Below, piece by piece: positions 26,068 to 35,171 of a DNA stretch of 64,000 nucleotides. The stretch comes from an uncultured Pseudomonadales bacterium (lineage in GTDB: Bacteria > Pseudomonadota > Gammaproteobacteria > Pseudomonadales > Pseudohongiellaceae). The stretch covers positions 186,001-250,000 of the forward strand of contig CALSUH010000005.1 of NCBI GenBank assembly GCA_943789485.1, written 5' to 3'. The translations under genes were made by a program, and so were the position numbers. Position 1 is the stretch's first letter; every line of letters begins with the position of its first letter. The notes below the pieces were generated by a model that was not told the DNA's origin, made no database searches, and saw nothing but the letters and a program-made list of their open reading frames with translations.

Positions 26068-27201
26068 ATGTTATTTATCAATTCATTTAACTCGACTGTT
26101 AAGAAACTGTGCACAGTCGCACTCCTTTGCATCTTAACGGCCTGCGGTGGAGAGTCTCAATCAACTAGTTCTGATGCACACAGCAGTGCACAAGAACAAA
26201 CTGTCTATGAATGGAAGTTGATTACATCCTGGCCAAAGAACCTGCCAGCGCTCGGAACATCCCCCGAGCACTTTGCCGATATCGTCGAGAAGATGAGCAA
26301 TGGTCGCCTGCGCATCCGAGTATACGGCGCGAATGAACTAGTCGGCGGTCTCGAAGTATTCGATGCCGTATCCCAAGGCGTGGCCGAGATAGGCCACACC
26401 GGTGCCTATTATTGGCAGGGCAAAATTCCAAGCACGCCCTTCTTTTCAACTATTCCCTTCGGCCTAACAGGCACTGAAATGGACGCCTGGCTTAGCTATG
26501 GTGGCGGCAATGAGCTATGGCAAGAAATCTACGCCCCCTTCAATCTGATTCCAATGCGCGGCGGCAATTCTGGCACGCAGATGTTTGGCTGGTTCAATAA
26601 AGAGATTAACTCCCTCGACGATTTACAAGGTCTGAAGATGAGAATACCCGGCCTTGGTGGCGAAGTGTTTCGTCGCGCCGGGGGCATTCCGGTAACCATG
26701 CAGGTAAGCGAGGTGTTCACCGCTATGCAAACCGGCGGGCTCGATGCGACAGAATTCGTAAGCCCGTATAATGACATGGCTGCTGGATACCATACCGTTG
26801 CCGACTACTATTACTACCCCGGTTGGCACGAGCCCGGCTCAACACTAGAAACCATCTTCAACAAGTCCGCGTTCGAATCCCTTCCCGAAGATCTTCAGGA
26901 AATTCTCAAGGCAGGCACAGAGGTGATGAATCAACTCTTGATGGACGAACTCACCGCGAAGAATAATGAAGCGCTACGAGTCTTGGTTGAAGAGCATGGC
27001 GTAGAATTGAGAAAGCTTCCTGATGACGTACTCATCGAGCTGCGGAATATTTCCAACCAGGTCGTTGCCGAGCTCGCGAATACCGATGAGGTCACACGGC
27101 GTATCTATGATTCGTATAAGGGTTTTCAGGAAGGCGTAGAAAATTATCACAGCATTGCCGAAGACGCCTATGTCGAAGCGCGCAAGCTACCGAACAATTA
27201 G
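26068..27201 (+). CDS. TRAP transporter solute-binding protein, DctP family (lipoprotein, TakP-like)
   Basis: Periplasmic substrate-binding component of a TRAP (tripartite ATP-independent) transporter. 377 residues. The N-terminus is a lipoprotein signal with lipobox LTAC, putting the lipidated Cys at residue 26, unlike the soluble proteins of most TRAP systems. The mature part (WKLITSWPKNLPALGTSPEH, AVSQGVAEIGHTGAYYWQGK, VTMQVSEVFTAMQTGGLDAT) resembles the TakP/2-oxoacid-binding group, so an organic acid is a reasonable guess; this is inference. It is separated from uvrD by 22 bases and converges on the dctM/dctQ-like genes on the other strand. Confidence 0.88.
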   Translation: MLFINSFNSTVKKLCTVALLCILTACGGESQSTSSDAHSSAQEQTVYEWKLITSWPKNLPALGTSPEHFADIVEKMSNGRLRIRVYGANELVGGLEVFDAVSQGVAEIGHTGAYYWQGKIPSTPFFSTIPFGLTGTEMDAWLSYGGGNELWQEIYAPFNLIPMRGGNSGTQMFGWFNKEINSLDDLQGLKMRIPGLGGEVFRRAGGIPVTMQVSEVFTAMQTGGLDATEFVSPYNDMAAGYHTVADYYYYPGWHEPGSTLETIFNKSAFESLPEDLQEILKAGTEVMNQLLMDELTAKNNEALRVLVEEHGVELRKLPDDVLIELRNISNQVVAELANTDEVTRRIYDSYKGFQEGVENYHSIAEDAYVEARKLPNN

Positions 27202-27457
27202 CAACCGGTAAAAGAATGAAAGCTATCTTGGAATAGGCCTCTGCTTTCCCTCTTCATCGATCGCACTAAATACGAGAAGCCCGCTCTCTTTGTAGGTTTA
27301 TCATCGACACTAGCCGACCGCCGAAGATATCACCGTTTGCATTCGTGTCCGTCGGCATAGCCAGGGTTTGTGATGCCAGTTAGCCGATAGGGCCGGCTTT
27401 ATTGCGGCTCATAGTGATTTCCCAAGTCAATTGAAAACAGTAGCGTGACTGTCTTGA

Positions 27458-28831
27458 TCAAAGTACCGAAGGCAACCAAGTAGCCAATCCGGGCTGCAGC
27501 GCAAGTAACAATAACAGTGCGAGCTGTATTATAACAAAAGGCACGACTCCTCGATAAATCTCACTGGTCTCAATTTCAGCTGGAGCGACGCTTCTCAAAT
27601 AGAAAAGAGAAAAACCGAACGGCGGGGTTAAAAATGAAGTCTGCAGATTCACCGCGATCATCACTCCCAGCCAAATCGGATCGATGCCCATAGCCAGCAA
27701 TATCGGCCCCACAAGCGGCACAACCATGAACGTGATCTCGATAAAGTCGAGAATAAAGCCCAAAAAGAAGATCAGCAACATAACGACAAGAGTCGCCGAA
27801 ACGGCACCCCCGGGTAGACTCATTAGTAGCTCTTCAATCAGTTCGTCGCCACCAAAGCCTCTAAATACCGACGAAAAAATCGTCGCACCGACGAGAATCA
27901 AATATACCATCGAGGTAACACGCATAGTCTCGATGCTTACCGAGTGGAGCACAGAGACGTTTAGCGCTCTCTTAATCAAAGCCAGAATCATCGCGCCTAC
28001 CGCGCCAATGCTAGCCGCCTCGGTTGGCGTCGCTATACCCATAAGTATCGAACCCAACACAGCCACCATGAGCAGCACCGGAGGAAGCAAGCCCTTAAAT
28101 AACGCCGCGAAGACATTCGCTCCCTCTCCCAATTCATCGCTTGCCATCGGCGGGGCATGCGAGGGTTTCAGCATAGCGATGACGAACATATAGGTCGCAT
28201 AGGCCATGACAAGCAGCAGACCGGGGATTATAGCGCCCGCGAACAGATCACCGATGGAAACAAAATCGGGCGCGAAGACCCCCGCATTCAATTGATACTG
28301 TTGGTACGCATTTGAGATAACTTCCCCAAGTAACACCAAGCAAATAGACGGCGGTATGATCTGCCCAAGTGTGCCCGTCGCACAAAGCGTGCCGCAGGCC
28401 AGCGAGGGCTTGTATCCCACCTTCATCATCGTCGGCAACGAGAGTATGCCCATAGTGACAACAGTGGCACCGACGATGCCCGTGCTCGCAGCCAGCAACA
28501 TGCCAACAATAATGACTGAAATTCCGAGACCACCAGGAAATTTGCCAAATACAATAGCCATGTTCTTGAGCAAGTCTTCTGCTATGCGGCTTCGCTCCAA
28601 CATCGTTCCCATAAATACAAACAGCGGCACGGAAAATAAGTTTTGGTTAACCAATAAACCGTAAATGCGGTTTGGAATAAGTAAGATATAGGCCGTGTCG
28701 AAAACACCAATCAGGGTTCCCATAGCAGCGAACCCCAATGACACACCGGTAAGTGATAGAGCAACCGGATAGCCTGCCATCAGCACAAGACACACGACCA
28801 AGAAAAAAAGAAGAGGAATGAGTTCGACCAC
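27458..28831 (-). CDS. dctM: TRAP transporter large permease subunit, DctM family
   Basis: Main membrane subunit of a TRAP transporter. The start is set at the GTG at 28831, whose last base pair overlaps the TAG stop of the DctQ-like gene and which has a GGGAG ribosome binding site seven bases upstream. That gives 457 residues beginning with a hydrophobic segment (VELIPLLFFLVVCLVLMAG); the longer frame would overlap dctQ. About 12 transmembrane segments can be seen, with family motifs FVFMGTMLERSRIAEDL, CGTLCATGTLGQIIPPS, and TPTEAASIGAVGAM. It is probably the partner of the convergent DctP-type protein. Confidence 0.9.
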   Translation of the reverse strand: MVELIPLLFFLVVCLVLMAGYPVALSLTGVSLGFAAMGTLIGVFDTAYILLIPNRIYGLLVNQNLFSVPLFVFMGTMLERSRIAEDLLKNMAIVFGKFPGGLGISVIIVGMLLAASTGIVGATVVTMGILSLPTMMKVGYKPSLACGTLCATGTLGQIIPPSICLVLLGEVISNAYQQYQLNAGVFAPDFVSIGDLFAGAIIPGLLLVMAYATYMFVIAMLKPSHAPPMASDELGEGANVFAALFKGLLPPVLLMVAVLGSILMGIATPTEAASIGAVGAMILALIKRALNVSVLHSVSIETMRVTSMVYLILVGATIFSSVFRGFGGDELIEELLMSLPGGAVSATLVVMLLIFFLGFILDFIEITFMVVPLVGPILLAMGIDPIWLGVMIAVNLQTSFLTPPFGFSLFYLRSVAPAEIETSEIYRGVVPFVIIQLALLLLLALQPGLATWLPSVL

Positions 28832-29334
28832 TAGGAGTCTCCCCGCTTGATCGCAGAGATTGATTTCACTATCTCTGAAATTCCTTGCAGCAGGAGTAAG
28901 GTAGGCAAGACAAGGATCGCTGACTTCAGTAAATAGACAAAGGGTAGGCCACTGGATTCGGCAGACCCTTCCCGTATTCGCCAGGAAACGGCAACGTAAT
29001 CCCAACTAATCCAGATAATAAAGCAGGCAGAAGGGGCGAGCAAAAGTAGCGCGCCAAACAGATCTATCCAAGCACGCTTTTTCCCGTTAAGTCTGCTGTA
29101 GAAAATATCGACCCGAACATGACCCTGCTCCTTAAGCGTATAGGCAACACCAAAGGTAAATATAAGCGCATTGAGGTATATAACCGACTCCTGTAACGCG
29201 ATAGAGCCAATTTGAAATGCGTAGCGCAGCACAACGATGGCTGCCATAACAACCACCATAGCTAGAGTGAGCCAAGAAAAAAGTCGGCCTAGACTATTTG
29301 ATAACCCATCGATGAGAAGAGAAAGCTTTTCCAT
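28831..29334 (-). CDS. dctQ: TRAP transporter small permease subunit, DctQ family
   Basis: Small membrane subunit of a TRAP transporter. 167 residues with four hydrophobic segments (about 18-38, 44-66, 90-110, 132-152). The segment RYAFQIGSIALQESVIYLNA, then TFGVAYTLKEQGHVRVDIFY, is the DctQ signature. Its stop overlaps the dctM start by one base, so translation is coupled. The usual dctP gene is not upstream on this strand but lies beyond dctM in the opposite orientation. Confidence 0.9.
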   Translation of the reverse strand: MEKLSLLIDGLSNSLGRLFSWLTLAMVVVMAAIVVLRYAFQIGSIALQESVIYLNALIFTFGVAYTLKEQGHVRVDIFYSRLNGKKRAWIDLFGALLLLAPSACFIIWISWDYVAVSWRIREGSAESSGLPFVYLLKSAILVLPTLLLLQGISEIVKSISAIKRGDS

Positions 29335-29460
29335 GGTGTTTAGGTACGCTAGTACGCCGTTGCTCTTATTCGAGTCTATCTAACTATTGGCCCTATCTAA
29401 CTGAAGGCCGCTCATTATTACATACATAGCAGGGCTCCATGAGGGTGTCAGACCCACGCG

Positions 29461-29817
29461 TCATAGCCATACACGCATTAGTTGATAGCTAAGCATAAGC
29501 AGGGCCGCCACGCTCACTATTGTCAGAATACCCAAAATCCACAACATTCCCCTTCTCACGCGCACCGCCATTCGCCTACGGAAAGTAGCCTCACTGCCAG
29601 CCTTATCGGGTATCTCCTGAAAAAGCTCACCAGTGCTATAGAGCATCAGCGCCCAGCAGAAGCCAAGAATAGCGGGCATCAAGAGCGTGTCGCTATCGAG
29701 CAGGGAGTTATCCAAAACACTGAGAACAAGCACCGCCAGAGAAAACCCAGCCAAGACGACTATCGACAGCCGAAACCTAGCTAAAACAGTGGCAATTCGC
29801 TGTAGTCGCTCTATCAT
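29461..29817 (-). CDS. Uncharacterised small membrane protein
   Basis: 118 residues; I do not recognise a family. Hydrophobic segments lie at about residues 16-33, 45-62 and 91-113 (LSIVVLAGFSLAVLVLSVL, LLMPAILGFCWALMLYST, MLWILGILTIVSVAALLML), with a basic loop between (FRRRMAVRVRRG), giving a three-helix inner-membrane protein. The coding character and the following divergent gene support it as real. It ends about 126 bases from dctQ, so it could be a separate unit. No function is proposed. Confidence 0.65.
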   Translation of the reverse strand: MIERLQRIATVLARFRLSIVVLAGFSLAVLVLSVLDNSLLDSDTLLMPAILGFCWALMLYSTGELFQEIPDKAGSEATFRRRMAVRVRRGMLWILGILTIVSVAALLMLSYQLMRVWL

Positions 29818-29908
29818 TGTCGTCCGTAGCAGCCTAAGTAAGCCTTCTCGCCTGCAAGCTTACCTAGTAAACATAGTTTCATCCACAGGACTAACCAAGG
29901 TAAAAGCA

Positions 29909-30424
29909 TTGAGTTCTCCTACTGATCCTCTGACAAGCAAAAGTTTCGAACTCCCATTCCTAGCAGGCCTCAATCCTGACGGCGATCCGGTCTTCGAGAG
30001 CCTCGAGGTCGAATTGGTCAAGGATACCGAAGACGAGGTACGGCTCGTACGCTCCCCTTTGCTGACTCGCAATCTGGCCGCTGGAGATAAGCTCAAGGTC
30101 ATTAACCCTTCTTCTGCCGAGTATGAGTTGCTGCGTCGCAGCGGTAACCTTTCCATTCGCGTCTTCCGTGTTCACCAACTAGATGTGTTAGCAGAAAACC
30201 TTACAGCGCAGATTGAAAAGCTAGGTGGCAGCTTAGACAAGCAAAATGATCGCGCGTTAGTTTACAGCATCCATTTTTCTATCGGCTTCCAAGTCATCGA
30301 GGAGCTATTGAGCGCTGTCTGTAAAGATTATCCTGATACAGTTTGGTATTATGGGAACGTTTACGATCCCGAAGACGGCTCCACACCGCTTCAGTGGTGG
30401 CTGGAATTCGAAGATCAGGAATAG
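29909..30424 (+). CDS. DUF4265 domain-containing protein
   Basis: The conserved part is 171 residues if started at the TTG at 29909, which has AGG eight bases upstream; the open frame extends further back but that part overlaps the opposite-strand membrane gene and does not look conserved. The domain shows an N-terminal beta-rich half (ESLEVELVKDTEDEVRLVRS, LAAGDKLKVINPSS), then RRSGNLSIRVFRVHQLDVLA, and a C-terminal half ending PLQWWLEFEDQE. This is the DUF4265 layout; the family has no assigned function. yaaA follows 49 bases later on the same strand. The start is uncertain. Confidence 0.75.
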   Translation: MSSPTDPLTSKSFELPFLAGLNPDGDPVFESLEVELVKDTEDEVRLVRSPLLTRNLAAGDKLKVINPSSAEYELLRRSGNLSIRVFRVHQLDVLAENLTAQIEKLGGSLDKQNDRALVYSIHFSIGFQVIEELLSAVCKDYPDTVWYYGNVYDPEDGSTPLQWWLEFEDQE

Positions 30425-30473
30425 CCTTTATCCATTTAACTAGCATTCGACTAAATAGACGAGTAATCAGACC

Positions 30474-31247
30474 ATGCTAATTGTAGTATCACCCGCTAAG
30501 TCTCTCGATTTCGACACCAAGGCCCCCACTCGAAGATTTACCGAACCACAATATCTCGAAGAGTCCACACAGCTTGTAGGTCAATTGCAGAAGTTAAGCC
30601 CGGAAGATTTCTCCGAGCTTATGCATATCAGTGGCGACTTAGGTGAACTCAATCATATGCGCTACGCAAACTGGCATACACCCTTCGATTTAAAAAATTC
30701 CAAGCAAGCCGTTTTCGCATTCAAAGGTGATGTCTACATCGGTCTAGACGCAGAAAAATTCTCTACAGCAGATCTAAATTTCGCGCAGAATCATCTGCGC
30801 ATTTTGTCTGGGCTATACGGCCTACTTCGACCACTGGATTTGATGCAGCCTTATAGGCTTGAAATGGGCTCCAAGTTCAAAAACAAAAAAGGCAAGAATC
30901 TCTACGAATTTTGGGATAGCCAGCTTACCGAAAACCTCAATAAATTATTCGAGCAAGACAAAAGGCCAATTCTGATTAATCTCGCTTCAAAAGAATATTT
31001 CAGCGCAATCAAACCACAATTTCTTAACGCTGAAATCATTTCGCCTGTGTTCAAAGATTTCTCTAACGGAAAATATAAAATCGTAAGCTTCTTTGCAAAG
31101 AAAGCTCGCGGGTACATGACCGCCTACATTATTCAGAACAGAATCAAGAGCCCCGAGAAGCTGAAGAACTTCGACGTAGAGGGCTACCGCTATAGCGAAA
31201 TGGACTCAACCCCGATGCAACCAGTCTTTCTGCGCGACTCACAATAA
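30474..31247 (+). CDS. yaaA: Peroxide stress protein YaaA (DUF328)
   Basis: 257 residues against 258 in E. coli. YaaA binds DNA and lowers intracellular free iron during hydrogen peroxide stress. The N-terminus MLIVVSPAKSLDFDTKAP, AVFAFKGDVYIGLDAE, HLRILSGLYGLLRPLDLMQP, YRLEMGSKF and the end FDVEGYRYSEMDSTPMQPVF are family-diagnostic. A DUF938 methyltransferase begins six bases after its stop, so the two are likely co-transcribed. Confidence 0.95.
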   Translation: MLIVVSPAKSLDFDTKAPTRRFTEPQYLEESTQLVGQLQKLSPEDFSELMHISGDLGELNHMRYANWHTPFDLKNSKQAVFAFKGDVYIGLDAEKFSTADLNFAQNHLRILSGLYGLLRPLDLMQPYRLEMGSKFKNKKGKNLYEFWDSQLTENLNKLFEQDKRPILINLASKEYFSAIKPQFLNAEIISPVFKDFSNGKYKIVSFFAKKARGYMTAYIIQNRIKSPEKLKNFDVEGYRYSEMDSTPMQPVFLRDSQ

Positions 31248-31252
31248 ATACT

Positions 31253-31852
31253 GTGCTGGAACTCCCCTTTAGCCAAGCCAGCGAAAATAATAAGCAAGTC
31301 ATCTTAGAAATACTTAAACGGCACCTTAAAAAGGGCGACCAGGTACTTGAGCTAGCTGGAGGAACCGGTCAGCACGCCGTTCATTTCGCCGCGAATCTAC
31401 CAAACCTTCATTGGCAGTCCTCTGACATTCCGAGCAACGTGAGTATTCTCAACCTACGCCTTGCTAGAGCGAAGCTGGCAAACCTGCCCGCGGCCTTAAC
31501 CATCGATGTAAATAACTCTCCTTGGAGCAATCACAGGCCTACTGCAATTTTCAGTGCTAACAGCTTGCACATTATGTCTGCCGATTCAGTTGAGAATTTC
31601 TTCACGGGAATAGGTGAAGTGCTGCAGGCCAATGGAACACTGCTCGTGTACGGCCCTTTTAAATATGTAGGTGAGTTTACTACGGCAAGTAATGCAGATT
31701 TCGATCGCTGGCTGAAAGACAAGGATCCTCTAAGTGGTGTTCGGGATTTCGAATGGATAAGTGACTTGGCGGCCAAAGCCAACTTAACCTTCATCGAAGA
31801 CAATCCTATGCCAGCCAACAATCAGCTTCTAGTCTGGAAGAAGGCGAGGTAA
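31253..31852 (+). CDS. DUF938 family class I SAM-dependent methyltransferase
   Basis: 199 residues from a GTG. The opening PFSQASENNKQVILEILKRH, then the motif I VLELAGGTGQHAVHFAANLP and WQSSDIPSN (end of strand 2), are characteristic of DUF938; IFSANSLHIM and GTLLVYGPFKYVGEFTT continue the pattern. The substrate is unknown. It starts six bases after the yaaA stop. The Rossmann fold is clear and the family assignment is from these motifs; the function beyond methyl transfer is not known. Confidence 0.88.
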   Translation: MLELPFSQASENNKQVILEILKRHLKKGDQVLELAGGTGQHAVHFAANLPNLHWQSSDIPSNVSILNLRLARAKLANLPAALTIDVNNSPWSNHRPTAIFSANSLHIMSADSVENFFTGIGEVLQANGTLLVYGPFKYVGEFTTASNADFDRWLKDKDPLSGVRDFEWISDLAAKANLTFIEDNPMPANNQLLVWKKAR

Positions 31853-32024
31853 GTTTGGGACTAGCTTGTTTAGCTAAAACCTCGCATTTTTTGATTTGAT
31901 TCTAGTATGCCCCGGTAAAAGTACCTGTTTATGCGTATTTTCCCGCAAATTCCATTATCATGGGGTCACACAGATGAATTCGAACGCCGCCAGTCGAATT
32001 GGCAGACAAATTGGGAGAACAACA

Positions 32025-33071
32025 ATGTCGAAATTTACGGAACTTGTACTCAGCACAGTAGTTGTGGGCATTTCCATGTCCTTGCTCACACCCCTAAGCA
32101 TGGCTCAGGAGCAAGAGATACCGCAACTGGGCGGTGTTTGGACCAACGCCTCTAGAACCAGCCTCACGCGTCCGCGCGGGCTTGAAACGCTTGTCGTGCC
32201 AGGCGAAGAAGCTGAACAAATTGTTGCGAAAATGAGCATCGCTGGAATCTCCGCTGAAAATGTTGAAGCTGGGCCAGCCATCGATCCGGAAACCGGTGCG
32301 CCGCCCGTTGGCGGTCAAGATTTCGGATTGCGTGGTTACAACCTTTTTTGGACCGACCCGGGCTCCACTCTAGCCTTGGTAAAGGGCGAATTTAGAACCT
32401 CTCTAATTGTAAATCCAGAGAACGGCCAAATCCCTCGACTAGAAAATCCAACGTATGATTTGAACCGCACGAATTTCGGCGCACGCTATCTCACAGGGGT
32501 AGGTGATACATCCGGGCCTGAGGCGATACCTATTGCCGAACGCTGCCTGATCGGATTTGGAAACACTGCAGGTCCCGGCATGATGGGCACTTTATACAAC
32601 AGTACTTATCAATTCGTACAGACCGATGACTACCTGATGATTAGCGTTGAAATGGCACACGATGCTCGTATCATACCGCTATTCGATTCTGCCGAAGAGG
32701 CTAGGGCAAACACACGCCCTGAAGTGCACTCTCCTTGGTTTGGTGATGCTCGCGGCTGGTACGAAGGCGACACCCTAATCGTGGAAACCATCAACATCAA
32801 CCCGCTACAGATGTCACAAAGCTCTATTCCAATTTCGCCGGAAGGGAAAATTATAGAACGGTTTAGTCGTTATTCGGATACCGAAATTGTTTATCAATTT
32901 ACCGTAGACGACTCCAATCTTTACAGCCAGCCATGGACTGCAGAGATGAGCTATCACGAAACAGAAGGGCCTCTTTATGAGTATGCTTGTCATGAGGGCA
33001 ACTATGCGATGCCGGGTATCTTAGCCGGTGCTCGTCGTCAGGAAGCGGAAGAAGCAGCGCGGCAGCAGTAA
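32025..33071 (+). CDS. Secreted protein of an uncharacterised family
   Basis: Read from the ATG at 32025 (GGGAG seven bases before it), giving 348 residues. It opens with a signal peptide ending near SMAQEQ (SPase I-like Ala-x-Ala, about residues 1-27). The mature protein contains motifs recurring in a family of secreted bacterial proteins of unknown function: HSPWFGDARGWYEGDTLIVET, IIERFSRYSDTEIVYQFTVD, LYSQPWTAEMSYHETEGPLYEYACHEGNYAMPG. The chain ends in a charged Glu/Ala/Arg stretch. No catalytic motif is visible. A strong terminator follows, so it is transcribed alone or with DUF938. Frame upstream of 32025 is open but unconvincing. Confidence 0.8.
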   Translation: MSKFTELVLSTVVVGISMSLLTPLSMAQEQEIPQLGGVWTNASRTSLTRPRGLETLVVPGEEAEQIVAKMSIAGISAENVEAGPAIDPETGAPPVGGQDFGLRGYNLFWTDPGSTLALVKGEFRTSLIVNPENGQIPRLENPTYDLNRTNFGARYLTGVGDTSGPEAIPIAERCLIGFGNTAGPGMMGTLYNSTYQFVQTDDYLMISVEMAHDARIIPLFDSAEEARANTRPEVHSPWFGDARGWYEGDTLIVETININPLQMSQSSIPISPEGKIIERFSRYSDTEIVYQFTVDDSNLYSQPWTAEMSYHETEGPLYEYACHEGNYAMPGILAGARRQEAEEAARQQ

Positions 33072-33091
33072 GTTCGCAGCAGCTCAAAAAT

Positions 33092-33130
33092 AAAAAGGCT
33101 TCTCAGCCCAACTGGTTGAGAAGCCTTTTT
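33092..33130 (+). terminator. Strong bidirectional terminator
   Basis: Perfect 14-base stem AAAAAGGCTTCTCA / TGAGAAGCCTTTTT with an 11-base loop, between convergent genes (secreted protein on +, acetyltransferase on -). A- and T-tracts suit both directions. Confidence 0.93.
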
Positions 33131-33152
33131 ATTGCCTTAATAGTAGTAACCC

Positions 33153-33677
33153 CTAAACTTTTCGGATTTCGTAAATAATATGTGGATAGTTGATTCCGTC
33201 TAAAACCCTGCCTTTCATCTCGCCGCGCGTCACACCGCCAATCTTTTCCATCGCCCGTCGTGAAACAATATTCGTATCACCCACCCAAAACACTACGGTG
33301 TCTACGAACTTGAAAGCATGATCCAACATGAGCTTCTTAATCTCGGCATTATAGCTACCACCCCAGAAATCATAATCTAGAAACGTCCAGCCTATTTCAA
33401 TTTCACCTAACGCTTCATCAAGACCGTTAAAACGGCTAGAGCCAATTATTCTGCCGGTCTTGCCATCAACGAACGTGAACGCGCTACCGCTGGCGATCGC
33501 GCCATCAAAAAAAGAGCGAAATACGGGTTCTTTATAGCGGTCCGCCACAGGATGAAGTTCCCAAACTTTTGGGTTTGCTGCCGCCGCAAACATACCCTCC
33601 CAATCATCTTCTTGAATGGGGCGCACAATTACACGGGGGCCTTCTAAGACAGGTTTAAAATCAAATGTATTAATCAT
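33153..33677 (-). CDS. GNAT family acetyltransferase (RimJ/RimL-like)
   Basis: 174 residues from the ATG at 33677, which has GAGAGG eleven bases upstream; a GTG four codons earlier sits too close to that site. The single-domain GNAT fold is seen in LEGPRVIVRPIQEDDWEGMF (beta 1-alpha 1), TGRIIGSSRFNGLD, GEIEIGWTFLDYDFWGGSYN (acetyl-CoA loop region), and FWVGDTNIVSRRAMEKIGGV (the NxxSRRAMEKIG motif). This resembles RimJ/RimL or small-molecule acetyltransferases; the substrate is unknown. Convergent with the secreted-protein gene across the terminator. Confidence 0.88.
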   Translation of the reverse strand: MINTFDFKPVLEGPRVIVRPIQEDDWEGMFAAAANPKVWELHPVADRYKEPVFRSFFDGAIASGSAFTFVDGKTGRIIGSSRFNGLDEALGEIEIGWTFLDYDFWGGSYNAEIKKLMLDHAFKFVDTVVFWVGDTNIVSRRAMEKIGGVTRGEMKGRVLDGINYPHIIYEIRKV

Positions 33678-33828
33678 TCTGGGTTGCACCTCTCTTTGTT
33701 CTTAGAAAACTAGCTGCTTTTTTTGCGCCTATACTCGGTTTACTTGAACTTCCGTTGAATTAAGCAAGCCTACTTTATGCAAGTGACTCTTTACATAAAG
33801 TGAGTAAGTCCTATACCTTCGTACAATA

Positions 33829-35001
33829 TTAACTCGATGGTCCCGCCTTCTTAAATGGAAGCAAAGACGATGCTTCTGCCTGGTATCGTTCAATATGTGG
33901 CCGCTCTTCATCTAGAAAATTATTTATCGCTTGGGCAAAGCTCTCATTGGCAATCCAATGATTTGAGTAGGTAATTATCGGCTCGAAACCTCTTTGTATT
34001 TTATGCTCACCCTGCGCGCCAGAATCAAAGCTCTTCAGCTTTTGCTGGATACAGTATTCCTGGCCTTGGTAGTAGCAGGTTTCAAAATGCAGGAATTGAT
34101 AGTCTTGTGAACTGCCCCAGTACCTGCCAAACAGCTTCTCGCTATTTCTGAAGAAGAGAGCTGCAGCGATTATCGATTCGCCCTCCAGTGCAACTATCAT
34201 GAACAACTGTTCCGGCATTTGCTGTCCAAGCTCGACAAAGAAATCCTGACTGAGATAGCCTTGCATGCCACGCATCATGTAGGTGCTTTGATAGAACTGG
34301 TAAAAGGTATTCCAATGCTCCGCCGTTATGCTGGCACCGGCAATGGTTTCGAAGCGTGTACCGCGCGCCGCTATCTTTTGCCGTTCTTTTCTGATGTTTT
34401 TCCGTTTTCGTGAATTGAGCGTGTCTAGAAAATCATCGAAGCTCGTATAGCCTCTATTGAACCAATGAAATTGACAGGCAGTTCTCGCTGGAATGCCAAT
34501 TCTCTCGAACAGCTTGTTTTCTTCCTCTGTTGGAAAAAGAATATGCCATGAAGACGCTTCTATAGATTCCGACTTACTCTTCAGCTTATCGAAAATCAGT
34601 TTGGCAATGTCATCTTTACTGACTGAATTAGCTGCAAATAGTCGTGTACCATGACTGGGCGTGAACGGCACTGTACTGACAAACTTTGGGTAGTAGTTAA
34701 GGCCATAGTTCTGATACGCGCTCGCCCAAGACCAGTCGAAAACGTATTCCCCGTAGGAGTTTGTTTTTTGATAAAGGGGCATAATAGCGACTAGTTGACT
34801 AGGTTCGTCATCCTCAGCACCACTGTAGACTGCCGCGTGATGTGGCGTCCAGCCGGTCCCGCCAGTGACGCAGCCCGTCGTCTCTAAAGCCCATAGAAAC
34901 TCATAGCGCGTAAACGGATTCTCTATACCAGCGAGCCTATTCCAATCCTCTGCGCCAATGGTGGCGATGGAATCTATAAATTTCAGATCAAGCACTTTCA
35001 T
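33829..35001 (-). CDS. DUF482/PF04339-type acyl-CoA N-acyltransferase (FemAB-like fold)
   Basis: 390 residues. Sequence pieces such as NPFTRYEFLWALETTGCVT, HHAAVYSG, VFDWSWASAYQNYGLNYYPKFV, PFTPSHGTRLF, RKRKNIRKERQKI, FFVELGQQMPEQLFMIVAL, RYWGSSQDYQFLHFETCYYQ and HKIQRGFEP are the hallmarks of the DUF482 family (GNAT-fold, related to peptidoglycan aminoacyl transferases). The family is widespread, its substrate unproven. It lies alone, 151 bases from the other acetyltransferase, in the same direction. Confidence 0.87.
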   Translation of the reverse strand: MKVLDLKFIDSIATIGAEDWNRLAGIENPFTRYEFLWALETTGCVTGGTGWTPHHAAVYSGAEDDEPSQLVAIMPLYQKTNSYGEYVFDWSWASAYQNYGLNYYPKFVSTVPFTPSHGTRLFAANSVSKDDIAKLIFDKLKSKSESIEASSWHILFPTEEENKLFERIGIPARTACQFHWFNRGYTSFDDFLDTLNSRKRKNIRKERQKIAARGTRFETIAGASITAEHWNTFYQFYQSTYMMRGMQGYLSQDFFVELGQQMPEQLFMIVALEGESIIAAALFFRNSEKLFGRYWGSSQDYQFLHFETCYYQGQEYCIQQKLKSFDSGAQGEHKIQRGFEPIITYSNHWIANESFAQAINNFLDEERPHIERYQAEASSLLPFKKAGPSS

Positions 35002-35171
35002 GTGCTACATGTTACCTCGAAAAGTCGTAGTAGGGAGAGTTGAGAGTGTCTTTGCTTTTTTTGAGAATGGGTTTCGCGATACAAACAGATGCCATAGTTT
35101 GGTAAATTGAGTAGCATGGAAAGTCTATTTCAAGACTGACGGTTACCGTTAGAAAATTAGGCGGACAGCAA

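Noticed and set aside
28832..29005. N-terminal extension of DctM
   Set aside because: It lies inside dctQ and is not hydrophobic or DctM-like; the GTG at 28831 overlapping the dctQ stop is the natural start.
29687..29908. Upstream extension of the DUF4265 frame
   Set aside because: It overlaps the opposite-strand membrane protein gene and does not resemble the family; a TTG start at 29909 is preferred.
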